Numbered from the stretch's first letter, positions 8,893-15,307 are shown. The stretch is DNA of 15,309 nt from JAFAVZ01 sp036009105 (GCA_036009105.1 DASYMJ010000154.1:1-15309), one strand, 5' to 3'. Made by a program: numbers and translations. Notes: a model not told the origin generated them from the letters alone.

Positions 8893-8940
8893 CCGGCCCA
8901 GCTATCGGTCGATGAGGGGCCGGCTGAGAGCCGGCCCTAC
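8875..8940. repeat. Family A palindromic repeat, complete copy 1
   Basis: 66 nt with exact 15-bp terminal inverted repeats GTAGGGCCGGCTCTC and GAGAGCCGGCCCTAC. Each half is also its own hairpin with 9-bp arms GGGCCGGCT and AGCCGGCCC (loops CTCT and GAG), joined by a linker of about 16 nt. It can thus fold as one long stem or as two hairpins, like a paired REP/BIME unit. It lies in the convergent gap between the lipase and kbl and supplies the lipase stop codon. Confidence 0.9.
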
Positions 8941-8942
8941 AT

Positions 8943-9020
8943 TTACTTCCCGGCCACTGCCACGATCGCCGCGATGGCGGTGTCCAACTCCTCCCGCTTG
9001 TGCGCGGCGACGCGCGAGGA
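8943..9020 (-). pseudogene. Diverged fragment of the kbl 3' end
   Basis: Read on the minus strand this encodes AAHKREELDTAIAAIVAVAGK-stop, against AAHTREHLDTAIAAIVAVAGM-stop in the intact kbl at 9097. The 14-residue core matches almost base for base, while substitutions cluster at four codons (three change the residue). Upstream of the fragment the similarity stops at about Ala-Ala-His, with no start codon or body of the enzyme. It is a non-functional remnant made by the 153-nt duplication, perhaps mixed with a second kbl allele. Confidence 0.7.
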
Positions 9021-9027
9021 GGCAAAC

Positions 9028-9094
9028 GTAGGGCCGGCTCTCTAGCCGGCCCAAGCTATCCGTCGATGATGGGCCGGCTGAGAGCCGGCCCTAC
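9028..9094. repeat. Family A palindromic repeat, complete copy 2
   Basis: 67 nt, the second copy of the element at 8875-8940, with one extra A and two further changes in the linker. The terminal 15-bp inverted repeats and both 9-bp hairpins are identical to copy 1. It begins 2 nt past the kbl stop codon (minus strand). Confidence 0.9.
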
Positions 9095-9096
9095 AT

Positions 9097-10266
9097 TTAC
9101 ATCCCGGCCACTGCCACGATCGCCGCGATGGCGGTGTCCAGATGCTCCCGGGTGTGAGCGGCGCTGATCTGGCAGCGCAGGCGCGCCGCGCCCTGCGGCA
9201 CGACGGGGAAGCCGAAGCCGGAGAGGTAGACGCCGCGGTTCAGCAGCTCCTTCGACATGGCAATCGCCTTGGCCGTGTCGCCGATGATGATCGGCACGAT
9301 GGGGTGGTTCCCTTCCCGGATGGTGATGCCTTTCGAGGTCAGCTGCTGGCGAAAGTACGCGGTGTTCTCGCGCAGGCGGCGGACGAAGCTGTCGTCCTTC
9401 TGGATCAGTTCCAGCGCGGCGATGGAGCCCATGACGACGGCTGGCGGAAGGGTGTTGGAGAAAAGGTAGGGGCGCGACTTCTGGCGGAGGTAGGCGACCA
9501 GCGCCTTCGGGCCGGTGGTGAAGCCGCCGTGGGAGCCGCCGAGGGCCTTGCCGAGGGTGGAGGTGTAGGCGTCGATCCGGCCGAACACGCCCAGCTCTTC
9601 GCCGGTGCCGCGGCCCGTCTTGCCGAGGACGCCGGTGCCATGCGAGTCGTCGACCACGAGGAAGGCATCGTGCTCCTTCGCCAGCGCCACCATCTCCGGC
9701 AAAGGGGCGAGCGAGCCTTCCATGGAGAAGACGCCGTCCGTCATGATCAGGCGGTTGCGCGCATCTCTGGTGGCTTCGAGGGCGCGCTTCAGATCGCCCA
9801 GGTCGCGGTTCTTGTAGCGCTCCTTGCGGGCCTTGGCGAGGCGGATGCCGTCGATGATCGAGGCGTGGTTGAGCTCATCGGAGACGATCGCGTCCTGCTC
9901 CAGAGCCACGGTCTGGAACAGTCCCTCGTTCGCGTTCCAGCACGACCCGTAAAGGATGGTGTCCTCGGTGCCGAAGAACTCCGCGATCTTCTGCTCCAGG
10001 TCGCGATGGATGGTCTGCGTGCCGCAGATGAAGCGCACCGAGGCCAGGCCGTAGCCGTAATCGCGCTCCGCCTTCTCGGCGGCGTGGGTGATGGCCGGAT
10101 GGTTGGCCAGCCCGAGGTAGTTGTTCGAGGTCAGCATGATGACCTCGCCCTTCCCTTCCACTTCCACCACGGGGCCCTGTGGGGACTTCATGGCCAGCTC
10201 GTGCTTGAGCGTGCCGGCCTGGGTCATCTGATCGAGCTCGGAGGAGAGGGTGCTGAGGAGCGTCAT
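9097..10266 (-). CDS. kbl: 2-amino-3-ketobutyrate CoA ligase (glycine C-acetyltransferase)
   Basis: Predicted 389-aa PLP enzyme of the alpha-oxoamine synthase family (E. coli Kbl 398 aa). It splits 2-amino-3-ketobutyrate with CoA to glycine and acetyl-CoA, the second step of threonine breakdown. Diagnostic blocks are SNNYLGLANHP, SVRFICGTQTIHRDLEQK, SDELNHASIIDGIRL, TDGVFSMEGSLAPLP, VVDDSHGTGVLGK and STLGKALGGSHGG, with PLP Lys240. Acetyl-CoA-type Kbl fits better than BioF or serine palmitoyltransferase because of the ICGTQ and SRPYLFSN blocks. No threonine dehydrogenase gene is beside it. Instead a cysteine dioxygenase gene lies 51 nt upstream on the same strand, so both are probably one transcript. 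ATG at 10266 has a poor ribosome site. The 3' end is followed by a duplicated palindrome and a copy of its own tail. Confidence 0.93.
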   Translation of the reverse strand: MTLLSTLSSELDQMTQAGTLKHELAMKSPQGPVVEVEGKGEVIMLTSNNYLGLANHPAITHAAEKAERDYGYGLASVRFICGTQTIHRDLEQKIAEFFGTEDTILYGSCWNANEGLFQTVALEQDAIVSDELNHASIIDGIRLAKARKERYKNRDLGDLKRALEATRDARNRLIMTDGVFSMEGSLAPLPEMVALAKEHDAFLVVDDSHGTGVLGKTGRGTGEELGVFGRIDAYTSTLGKALGGSHGGFTTGPKALVAYLRQKSRPYLFSNTLPPAVVMGSIAALELIQKDDSFVRRLRENTAYFRQQLTSKGITIREGNHPIVPIIIGDTAKAIAMSKELLNRGVYLSGFGFPVVPQGAARLRCQISAAHTREHLDTAIAAIVAVAGM

Positions 10267-10317
10267 GGCGGCGAAAGGGTATCACCGGCCAAACGCCGGC
10301 AAGTTGCTGGTTGCAGC

Positions 10318-10956
10318 TCATTCCGTGTCGTATTTCAGGTCGCGGCGGAAACATCGCTGCGTCTCGATGTCGAACACGACGCAGGAGTCGATGGGCCGCG
10401 AGTAGACGTGCATGGAGACGGCGCGCTCGTTCCACTCCGCCAGGTTCTTGATGCGGTGGATGGTCTGGGTCTTGTCGACGGTGTTGAGCGGGCCGCCCGG
10501 CACCGCGAGCTCGTCGTTGAGATGCTGCATCTCGATCTCGGTCGCGCCGGCGATGCAGTCCATGCCCACCACCTGCTCGTTCTCCGGCGTGTTGCAGCGG
10601 ATCTTGCGGTAGTTCTCCACGGCCAGCTTCCCTTCCAGCATGGTCATCCAGCCGAGCTGGCCGTTATGGGTGTGCAGCGGCGTGACGGCGCCGATCGGCC
10701 AGCAGATGAGCATCACCTCGATCATGTCGTTGCGGAAGATCTTGTTGCGCGTGTGGCGCTCGGGGAGCCACATCTTGTACTGCTCGAGCTCGTCCTCCCG
10801 GATCTGGTAGGAGACGAGGTAGTCATAAATCTTCTGCTTGGTGATGAGCCGCCGGGAGAGCTCCTCGATCCCGCGGACGAACTCCGCGGCCGGCACGGGC
10901 GCCGGCGCGTAAACGGCGGCAGGCACGGGGGTTTCGACGGTCTTGTGCAGGTCCAT
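10318..10956 (-). CDS. Cysteine dioxygenase (cupin, type I)
   Basis: Predicted 212-aa non-haem iron cupin that oxidises cysteine to cysteine sulfinate. Iron ligands are His95 and His97 (PLHTHNGQLGW) and His167 (TIHRIKN). The Ser181-His183-Tyr185 triad sits in VSMHVYSRPIDSC, matching the mammalian SLHLYSPPFDTC block. Arg70 (HTRNKIF) occupies the place of the carboxylate-binding arginine of true cysteine dioxygenases. Gly102 replaces the cysteine of the mammalian Cys-Tyr crosslink, as is usual in bacteria. An N-terminal Pro/Ala-rich stretch (about 10-24) precedes the domain. It is probably cotranscribed with kbl. A good promoter lies just upstream, shared back-to-back with purA. A 3-mercaptopropionate dioxygenase is less likely, since these usually carry Gln in place of the Arg. 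Confidence 0.88.
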   Translation of the reverse strand: MDLHKTVETPVPAAVYAPAPVPAAEFVRGIEELSRRLITKQKIYDYLVSYQIREDELEQYKMWLPERHTRNKIFRNDMIEVMLICWPIGAVTPLHTHNGQLGWMTMLEGKLAVENYRKIRCNTPENEQVVGMDCIAGATEIEMQHLNDELAVPGGPLNTVDKTQTIHRIKNLAEWNERAVSMHVYSRPIDSCVVFDIETQRCFRRDLKYDTE

Positions 10957-10974
10957 GGTTTGCCTCGCCAGGTG

Positions 10975-11003
10975 ACTATAACCGCGACCATGGCGAGTGT
11001 CAT
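10975..11003 (-). promoter_or_regulatory. Promoter of the cysteine dioxygenase-kbl unit
   Basis: On the minus strand ATGACA (11003-10998) and TATAGT (10980-10975) are separated by exactly 17 nt, each 5 of 6 to the sigma-70 consensus. The -10 lies 18 nt before the ATG at 10956, leaving a leader of about 11 nt. Confidence 0.65.
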
Positions 11004-11020
11004 CCTGCCGCGCGATCTTG

Positions 11021-11029
11021 TGCTAGTCT
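11021..11029 (+). promoter_or_regulatory. Candidate extended -10 for purA
   Basis: TGC-TAGTCT has the TGn extension, and its hexamer ends 11 nt before the ATG at 11041. No convincing -35 is seen. A second candidate, TATAAC at 10977-10982, overlaps the minus-strand -10 and would start the transcript near an in-frame ATG at 10990. Confidence 0.35.
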
Positions 11030-11040
11030 CCGCCCGTTTC

Positions 11041-12324
11041 ATGAACGGACGGAAGAATGTCGCGGTGTTCGGCGCGCAGTGGGGCGACGAAGGCAAGGGG
11101 AAGCTCGTCGATCTCCTCTGCGAGAGCTTCGACGTGGTGGCGCGCTACCAGGGAGGCCACAACGCCGGCCACACGGTAAAGTTCGCCGACCAGCATTTCG
11201 CCCTCCGCCTCATCCCCTCCGGCATCATCCACCGCGACAAGCTCTGCCTCCTCGGCAACGGGATGGTCATCGACCCGGAGGCGCTGCTCGATGAGATCGA
11301 GCGGCTGCGCGCGGCCGGCCTCGTCATCGAGGAGAACCTCAAAATCAGCGACGCGGCGCACGTCATCCTCCCCTACCACCGCGCGCTCGACCTGGCCCGC
11401 GAAGAGGCCGCCGGCGCGGCGCGCATCGGCACCACCGGCCGCGGCATCGGACCGGCGTACGAGTCGAAGGTGGCGCGCTATGGCATCCGCATCGCCGACC
11501 TGCTCGACCCGGAGGTGCTGCGCGAGAAGATCGAGTTCGCCTGCGCGGAGAAGAACCCCGTGCTGCAGATCGTCTACGGCAAGGACACGTTCGATCCGGC
11601 AAAGCTCTACGACGCCTACCTCAAATACGGCGAGGTCCTCGCCGAGCGCATCACCAATGTGACGGTGCTGATCAACGAGCAGATCCGGGCCGGCAAGCGG
11701 GTGATGTTCGAGGGCGCGCAGGGGATGATGCTGGACATCGACCACGGCACTTACCCCTTCGTCACCTCATCGAACACGGTGGTGGGCGGCATCTGCACCG
11801 GCCTGGGCGTAGCGCCGAAACACATCCACGAGGTGATCGGCGTAGTGAAGGCGTACACCACGCGGGTGGGCGGCGGCGCGTTCCCCACGGAGCTGGATGG
11901 CGAGCAGGGCGAGCACCTCCGCCGCCGCGGCAACGAGTTCGGCACCGTGACCGGCCGCCCCCGCCGCACCGGCTGGCTCGACCTGCCGGTGGTGCGCACC
12001 GCGGCGATGCTCAGCGGCATCGACATCATCGCCCTCACCAAGCTCGACGTGCTCGACGAGTTCGAGGAGATCCCGGTCTGCGTCGAGTACAACGTCCACG
12101 GCGAGCGCTGGAAGACCTTCCCCACCTTCGCCGTGGCCCATCACGACTACAAGCCGGTCTACCGGACGTTCAAGGGGTGGAAGCGCTCCACGGCCGGCGT
12201 CACGTCGTACGAGGAGCTGCCGCAGGAGGCGAAGGATTACATCCGCTTCCTGGAGGACGAGACCGAGGCGAAGGCGGCGATCATCTCGACCGGGCCAAGG
12301 CGGGAAGAGACGATCGTGCGGTAG
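11041..12324 (+). CDS. purA: Adenylosuccinate synthetase
   Basis: Predicted 427-aa cytoplasmic enzyme joining IMP and aspartate with GTP to make adenylosuccinate, the first committed step to AMP. The signature FGAQWGDEGKGKLVDLL gives catalytic Asp16; His44 in GGHNAGHTV is its partner (Asp13 and His41 in E. coli). TTGRGIGPAY, EGAQGMMLDIDHGTYPFVTS and ALTKLDVLDEF follow in the expected order. The length matches the family. I chose ATG 11041 because it leaves the usual short lead before the P-loop; ATG 10990 in frame would add 17 residues with no family match. Neither has a Shine-Dalgarno. It stands alone, diverging from the cysteine dioxygenase gene and converging on the gene at 12416, with a family B palindrome between the 3' ends. 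Confidence 0.98.
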   Translation: MNGRKNVAVFGAQWGDEGKGKLVDLLCESFDVVARYQGGHNAGHTVKFADQHFALRLIPSGIIHRDKLCLLGNGMVIDPEALLDEIERLRAAGLVIEENLKISDAAHVILPYHRALDLAREEAAGAARIGTTGRGIGPAYESKVARYGIRIADLLDPEVLREKIEFACAEKNPVLQIVYGKDTFDPAKLYDAYLKYGEVLAERITNVTVLINEQIRAGKRVMFEGAQGMMLDIDHGTYPFVTSSNTVVGGICTGLGVAPKHIHEVIGVVKAYTTRVGGGAFPTELDGEQGEHLRRRGNEFGTVTGRPRRTGWLDLPVVRTAAMLSGIDIIALTKLDVLDEFEEIPVCVEYNVHGERWKTFPTFAVAHHDYKPVYRTFKGWKRSTAGVTSYEELPQEAKDYIRFLEDETEAKAAIISTGPRREETIVR

Positions 12325-12326
12325 AG

Positions 12327-12427
12327 GTGTCACCCCTCAATCCCGAAGAGGACGAAGGATCCGTTCCGGTCTCGCGCCGCGCCTGAAGATACGGATCGTT
12401 CGGCGCCTACGCGCCTCAGGATGACAC
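12327..12427. repeat. Family B palindromic repeat, second copy
   Basis: About 101 nt, bounded by GTGTCA (12327-12332) and TGACAC (12422-12427), with inner arms GATCCGT (12358-12364) and ACGGATC (12391-12397). Its right side shares GCCTCAGGATGACA and an upstream TTCGGC block with the element at 5296-5378; about 28 of 36 bases align. The left arm has drifted (GTGTCACCCCTCAA against GTGTCATCCTGAGG). It fills the gap between the 3' ends of purA and the gene at 12416, starting 2 nt after the purA stop and containing the other gene's stop. Confidence 0.8.
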
Positions 12428-12832
12428 GGGGCGGCGGAGCAGCCGGTACGTGATCGCCGTCCCGAGGCCCCACGCCGCGTTCACGATCAACCCGGTGGCG
12501 ATGTTGGCGCCGGTCAGCGGCAGCTTCACCCCCTTCAGCGGCGCGACGACGAATGCCGCCACGAGCGTCGGCAGGATCGCGCCGAACACGGCCGCGACGA
12601 CCCAGTAGGCCGCGCCGGGAACGCGGGCGATGCACGGGATCATGAGGATCCCCCACACCCCGCCCCAGAACGCGAGCGAGAGCACGCTGGGGATGCCGAA
12701 GGGCGGCACGCCGTGCAGGTCGAACGGGGCGCGCGGCGTCACGCCGGCCAGATGCAGCGCCTCAAGCGCCAGCTGGTGAAAGACGATGGTGGCGAGAAAG
12801 CCGGCGCAGAAGGAGAGCAGGATGCGATTCAT
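12416..12832 (-). CDS. Small four-helix membrane protein, function unknown
   Basis: Predicted 138-aa integral inner-membrane protein. Hydrophobic segments lie at about 4-22, 48-68, 74-98 and 108-131. The first contains GFLATIVFHQ, and a conserved-looking PSVLSLAFWGGVWGILMIP precedes the second loop. I do not recognise a characterised family, though I recall similar FHQ...FWGGVWG proteins annotated as hypothetical. The C-terminus is a short Arg-rich tail followed by Val-Ser-Ser-stop, read from the repeat at 12327-12427. It starts 43 nt after the UDP-glucuronate decarboxylase gene on the same strand and could be the third gene of that unit, but it also has its own -10-like box. The start ATG has no Shine-Dalgarno. 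Confidence 0.8.
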   Translation of the reverse strand: MNRILLSFCAGFLATIVFHQLALEALHLAGVTPRAPFDLHGVPPFGIPSVLSLAFWGGVWGILMIPCIARVPGAAYWVVAAVFGAILPTLVAAFVVAPLKGVKLPLTGANIATGLIVNAAWGLGTAITYRLLRRPVSS

Positions 12833-12839
12833 GCGCGCG

Positions 12840-12845
12840 ATTCTA
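12840..12845 (-). promoter_or_regulatory. Candidate -10 box for the membrane protein gene
   Basis: TAGAAT (5 of 6 to consensus) lies 7 nt before the ATG at 12832 on the minus strand, so the transcript would begin at or next to the start codon. The -35 region falls in the palindrome at 12857-12880 and shows no match. Confidence 0.35.
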
Positions 12846-12856
12846 CGCGCGCGGGC

Positions 12857-12880
12857 GCCGGCTGGAGAGCCGGCCCTACA
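12857..12880. repeat. Family A palindromic repeat, half copy
   Basis: 7-bp arms GCCGGCT and AGCCGGC with loop GGAG, followed by CCTACA as in the other copies. Only the right hairpin is present. Read on the minus strand, TGTAGGGCCGGC includes the TAG stop of the UDP-glucuronate decarboxylase gene. Confidence 0.8.
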
Positions 12881-13808
12881 CTACAGAACGGAAGTAGTCG
12901 ATCGTCCTGGTCAGGCCTTCCGCGAGCGGCACCCGCGGCTCCCAGCCGAGAAGCGTGCGCGCCTTGGTGATGTCCGGCCGGCGGATCTTCGGGTCGTCCT
13001 CCGGCAGCGGCCGGAACTCGATGGGCGCCTTCGACCCGGTCAGCCTCTTGATCTCCTCCGCGAACTGCAGCACGGTCATCTCGTTCGGGTTGCCGATGTT
13101 CGTGGGCAGCACCTCGTCCGACATCAGCAGCCGGTAGATGCCCTCGATGAGGTCGGAGACGTAGCAGAACGAGCGGGTCTGCGAGCCGTCGCCGAACACG
13201 GTCAGCGGCTCGTCGCGCAGCGCCTGGGAGATGAACGCCGGCACCACCCGGCCGTCGTTGATGCGCATCCGCTCGCCGTACGTGTTGAAGATGCGCACGA
13301 TGCGGGTCTGCACGCCATGGAAGCGGTGATACGCCATGGTCATGGCCTCGGCGAAGCGCTTGGCCTCGTCGTACACGCCGCGCGGTCCCACCGGGTTGAC
13401 GTTGCCCCAGTAGTCCTCCTTCTGCGGATGGACGAGCGGATCGCCGTACGTCTCCGAGGTGGAGGCGAGCAGGTACCGCGCCTTTCTGTCCTTGGCCAGG
13501 CCGAGGGTCTTGTGCGTCCCGAGCGAGCCGACCTTCAGGGTCTGGATCGGCTTCTCCAGGTAGTCGATGGGGCTGGCCGGCGAGGCGAAGTGCAGGACGT
13601 AGTCGAGCGGGCCATCGACGTGGATGTAGTTCGTGACGTCGTACTTGACGAAGGAGAAACCGTCCCGGCCGAACAGATGCGCGACGTTCGCCGGATTGCC
13701 GGTGATGAAGTTGTCCATGCAGATGACTTCATGACCGCGGGCGAGGAAGAGCTCGCAGAGATGCGAGCCGAGGAAGCCGGCGCCGCCGGTGATCAGTGCA
13801 CGCCCCAA
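12876..13808 (-). CDS. UDP-glucuronic acid decarboxylase (UDP-xylose synthase)
   Basis: Predicted 310-aa NAD-dependent SDR enzyme converting UDP-glucuronate to UDP-xylose. The Rossmann start ALITGGAGFLGSHL is followed by MDNFITGNPANVAHL and HFASPASPIDYLEKPIQTL, blocks specific to this family. The catalytic set is Thr117-Ser118-Glu119 and Tyr146/Lys150 in the stretch WGNVNPVGPRGVYDEAKRFA. The length matches bacterial UXS proteins without the N-terminal anchor. The start is TTG at 13808, 1 nt past the ugd stop and preceded by a purine-rich AGGAAGGGG, so the two genes are surely cotranscribed. The product of Ugd is the substrate here. The stop codon lies in a family A repeat. UDP-xylose would serve capsule, exopolysaccharide or glycoprotein synthesis; no glycosyltransferase is in view. 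Confidence 0.95.
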   Translation of the reverse strand: MGRALITGGAGFLGSHLCELFLARGHEVICMDNFITGNPANVAHLFGRDGFSFVKYDVTNYIHVDGPLDYVLHFASPASPIDYLEKPIQTLKVGSLGTHKTLGLAKDRKARYLLASTSETYGDPLVHPQKEDYWGNVNPVGPRGVYDEAKRFAEAMTMAYHRFHGVQTRIVRIFNTYGERMRINDGRVVPAFISQALRDEPLTVFGDGSQTRSFCYVSDLIEGIYRLLMSDEVLPTNIGNPNEMTVLQFAEEIKRLTGSKAPIEFRPLPEDDPKIRRPDITKARTLLGWEPRVPLAEGLTRTIDYFRSVV

Positions 13809-13809
13809 G

Positions 13810-15135
13810 CTACAGCCCCTTCCTGAGGCCGTCGGATGCGCGGCCGACGGAGTAGTACTCGAAGCCCTCGCTCTTCATCCGATGCGGCTCGTATACGTTG
13901 CGCAGATCGATGACCACGGGCCGGCGCAGCGCCTTGCGGATGCGCTCCAGGTTCAGCGCGCGGAAGGCGTTCCACTCCGTGGCGATGACCAGCGCATCGG
14001 CGCCATCCGCGGTCTCGTATGCGTCGTCGCAGTACTCGACGTTCTCGAAGATCGATTTGGAGTTCTCCATGGCCTGCGGATCGTAGGCGCGGACCTTCGC
14101 GCCCTTCGCCTGCAGCCCTTTGATGATGGGGATGGTGGGCGAGTCGCGCATGTCGTCCGTCTCGGGCTTGAAGGCGAGGCCGAGGACGGCGATGGTCTTG
14201 CCGCTCACCTCGCCGCCGAGGGCATTGACGATCTTGACCACCATCCGCTGCTTGATGTCGTCGTTGACCCGGAGCACCGCCTCCATGATCTGGAAGTCAT
14301 AGCCGTGGCGGCGGGAGATGTCCGCCATGGCGGACGTGTCCTTGGGGAAGCAGGAGCCGCCGAAGCCGGGGCCGGCCTGGAGGAACTTGGGACCGATGCG
14401 GGAGTCGAGGCCCATGCCGATGGCCACGTCGTGCACGTTCGCGCCGACCTGCTCGCAGACCACGGCGATCTCGTTGATGAAGGTGATCTTCGTGGCCAGG
14501 AAGCCGTTCGCCGCGTATTTGATCAGCTCCGAGGACTCGACGTTGGTCACCACGAAGGGGATCTCCAGGGAGTGCAGCGGCGCGTAGATCTCCTTCATCA
14601 GCTCCGCCGATTCGGCGTCGGAGGCGCCGATGACCACGCGGTCCGGCTTCATGAAGTCTTCGATGGCGGAGCCCTCGCGGAGGAACTCGGGGTTGGAGAC
14701 GACGGACGCTTTGTGGCCGTTGCCCGACTCGGCGATGATCCGCTCGATCATCCGGCCGGTGCCGATCGGCACGGTCGACTTGGTGATGACGAGCTTCGGG
14801 CCGTTCATGTGCTGCGCGATCTGGCGCGCCACTTCCTCGACGTAGCGGAGGTCGGCCGAGCCGTCCGGGCGGGGCGGCGTGCCGACGGCGATGAAGATGG
14901 CGCGCGCCTTCCGGATGGCATCCGGCAGTTTGGTGGTGAAGCTGAGGCGATGCTCGCCGACGTTCTTGCTGACGATCTGATCGAGGCCGGGCTCGTAAAT
15001 GGGAATGACGCCCTTGTTCAGGGCCTCGATCTTGTTCACGTCGATGTCGACGCAGACGACGTCGTTGCCGAAGTCGGCCAGGCCGGCGCCGGTGACGAGG
15101 CCGACGTACCCCGTTCCAATGACTGCAATGTCCAC
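13810..15135 (-). CDS. ugd: UDP-glucose 6-dehydrogenase
   Basis: Predicted 441-aa cytoplasmic enzyme oxidising UDP-glucose to UDP-glucuronate with two NAD+. The NAD-binding start is IAVIGTGYVGLVTGAGLA; the central helix block ESSELIKYAANGFLA and the catalytic GFGGSCFPKDTSAM (Cys262) are intact, and the C-terminal UDP-binding domain begins with VLGLAFKPETDDMRDSP. I chose GTG at 15135 because AAGGAG lies 9 nt upstream and the protein then begins directly with the Rossmann strand; the open frame reaches 15189 but those residues do not match the family. It leads the ugd-UDP-glucuronate decarboxylase pair. A GATC-rich inverted repeat lies 65-125 nt upstream. Confidence 0.97.
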   Translation of the reverse strand: MDIAVIGTGYVGLVTGAGLADFGNDVVCVDIDVNKIEALNKGVIPIYEPGLDQIVSKNVGEHRLSFTTKLPDAIRKARAIFIAVGTPPRPDGSADLRYVEEVARQIAQHMNGPKLVITKSTVPIGTGRMIERIIAESGNGHKASVVSNPEFLREGSAIEDFMKPDRVVIGASDAESAELMKEIYAPLHSLEIPFVVTNVESSELIKYAANGFLATKITFINEIAVVCEQVGANVHDVAIGMGLDSRIGPKFLQAGPGFGGSCFPKDTSAMADISRRHGYDFQIMEAVLRVNDDIKQRMVVKIVNALGGEVSGKTIAVLGLAFKPETDDMRDSPTIPIIKGLQAKGAKVRAYDPQAMENSKSIFENVEYCDDAYETADGADALVIATEWNAFRALNLERIRKALRRPVVIDLRNVYEPHRMKSEGFEYYSVGRASDGLRKGL

Positions 15136-15144
15136 GTTTGGGGG

Positions 15145-15150
15145 CTCCTT
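15145..15150 (-). promoter_or_regulatory. Ribosome binding site of ugd
   Basis: AAGGAG on the minus strand, 9 nt before the GTG at 15135. It decides this start over the upstream part of the open frame. Confidence 0.75.
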
Positions 15151-15166
15151 ACGGGAGGTTGGGGCG

Positions 15167-15307
15167 CTACGGGGTGCGCATCCTAGCATGCGGGCGAGCG
15201 GCGATCAGCGATCGGCGATCAGGAGGACCGGGCAGCCCGATCGCCGATCGCTGATCGCCGATCGCTAAAGCGGCGGAGAGCTCGTAGTGGTCGTTGCTGC
15301 GGTATCC
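15167..15307 (-). CDS. Possible C-terminal end of an unidentified gene (partial)
   Basis: At the right edge one minus-strand frame (GYRSNDHYELSAAL) has third codon positions almost all G or C, like the real genes here, whereas the other frames do not. The frame then runs through the GATC-rich repeat and stops at TAG (15169-15167), 31 nt before ugd. If real, its last 30 or so residues are repeat-derived. Only about 14 residues look native, too few to identify. The alternative is that the gene uses the TAG at 15267-15265 in another frame. Confidence 0.3.
   Translation of the reverse strand, partial: GYRSNDHYELSAALAIGDQRSAIGLPGPPDRRSLIAARPHARMRTP
15200..15259. repeat. GATC-rich heptamer repeat forming a 21-bp inverted repeat
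   Basis: 15200-15220 and 15239-15259 are exact reverse complements, with an 18-nt spacer. Each arm is a run of the heptamer GCGATCN (N mostly A or G), with three to four GATC sites, and the second run continues to 15265. It lies upstream of ugd. It is a perfect, strong hairpin without a T-run. Confidence 0.85.

Larger units (their letters stand above)
8868..9163. repeat. Tandem duplication, period 153 nt, spanning repeat and kbl tail
   Basis: 8868-9009 matches 9021-9163 almost base for base at an offset of 153-154 nt. Each unit starts at GGCAAACGTAGGG, carries one whole family A palindrome, then ATTTAC and the 3' end of kbl in minus orientation. The match fades at about GCGGCG in both. The second unit contains the real end of kbl; the first holds a copy of that end with substitutions. 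Confidence 0.85.

Noticed and set aside
8875..8940. Classical intrinsic terminator
   Set aside because: The hairpins are strong but no T-run follows on either strand, and the arms pair in two alternative ways as in REP-like elements.
8868..9163. Possible CRISPR array
   Set aside because: There are only two long units containing palindromes and a gene fragment, with no short repeats with varied spacers and no cas genes.
9097..10956. Sulfonolipid (capnine-type) synthesis pair: cysteine dioxygenase plus a cysteate-using synthase
   Set aside because: Tempting because an alpha-oxoamine synthase follows a cysteine-oxidising enzyme, but the synthase carries Kbl-type blocks throughout and no cysteate-forming or lipid gene is next to it.
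9142..11040. Upstream part of a 1060-aa plus-strand frame ending in purA
   Set aside because: The part before 11041 is the complement of kbl and the cysteine dioxygenase gene. The PurA homology begins only at the chosen start.
10957..11040. Purine riboswitch upstream of purA
   Set aside because: The leader is too short and shows no conserved aptamer core.
13789..15186. 465-aa plus-strand frame opposite ugd
   Set aside because: Asp/Val/Ala/His-rich complement of a gene with intact catalytic motifs.
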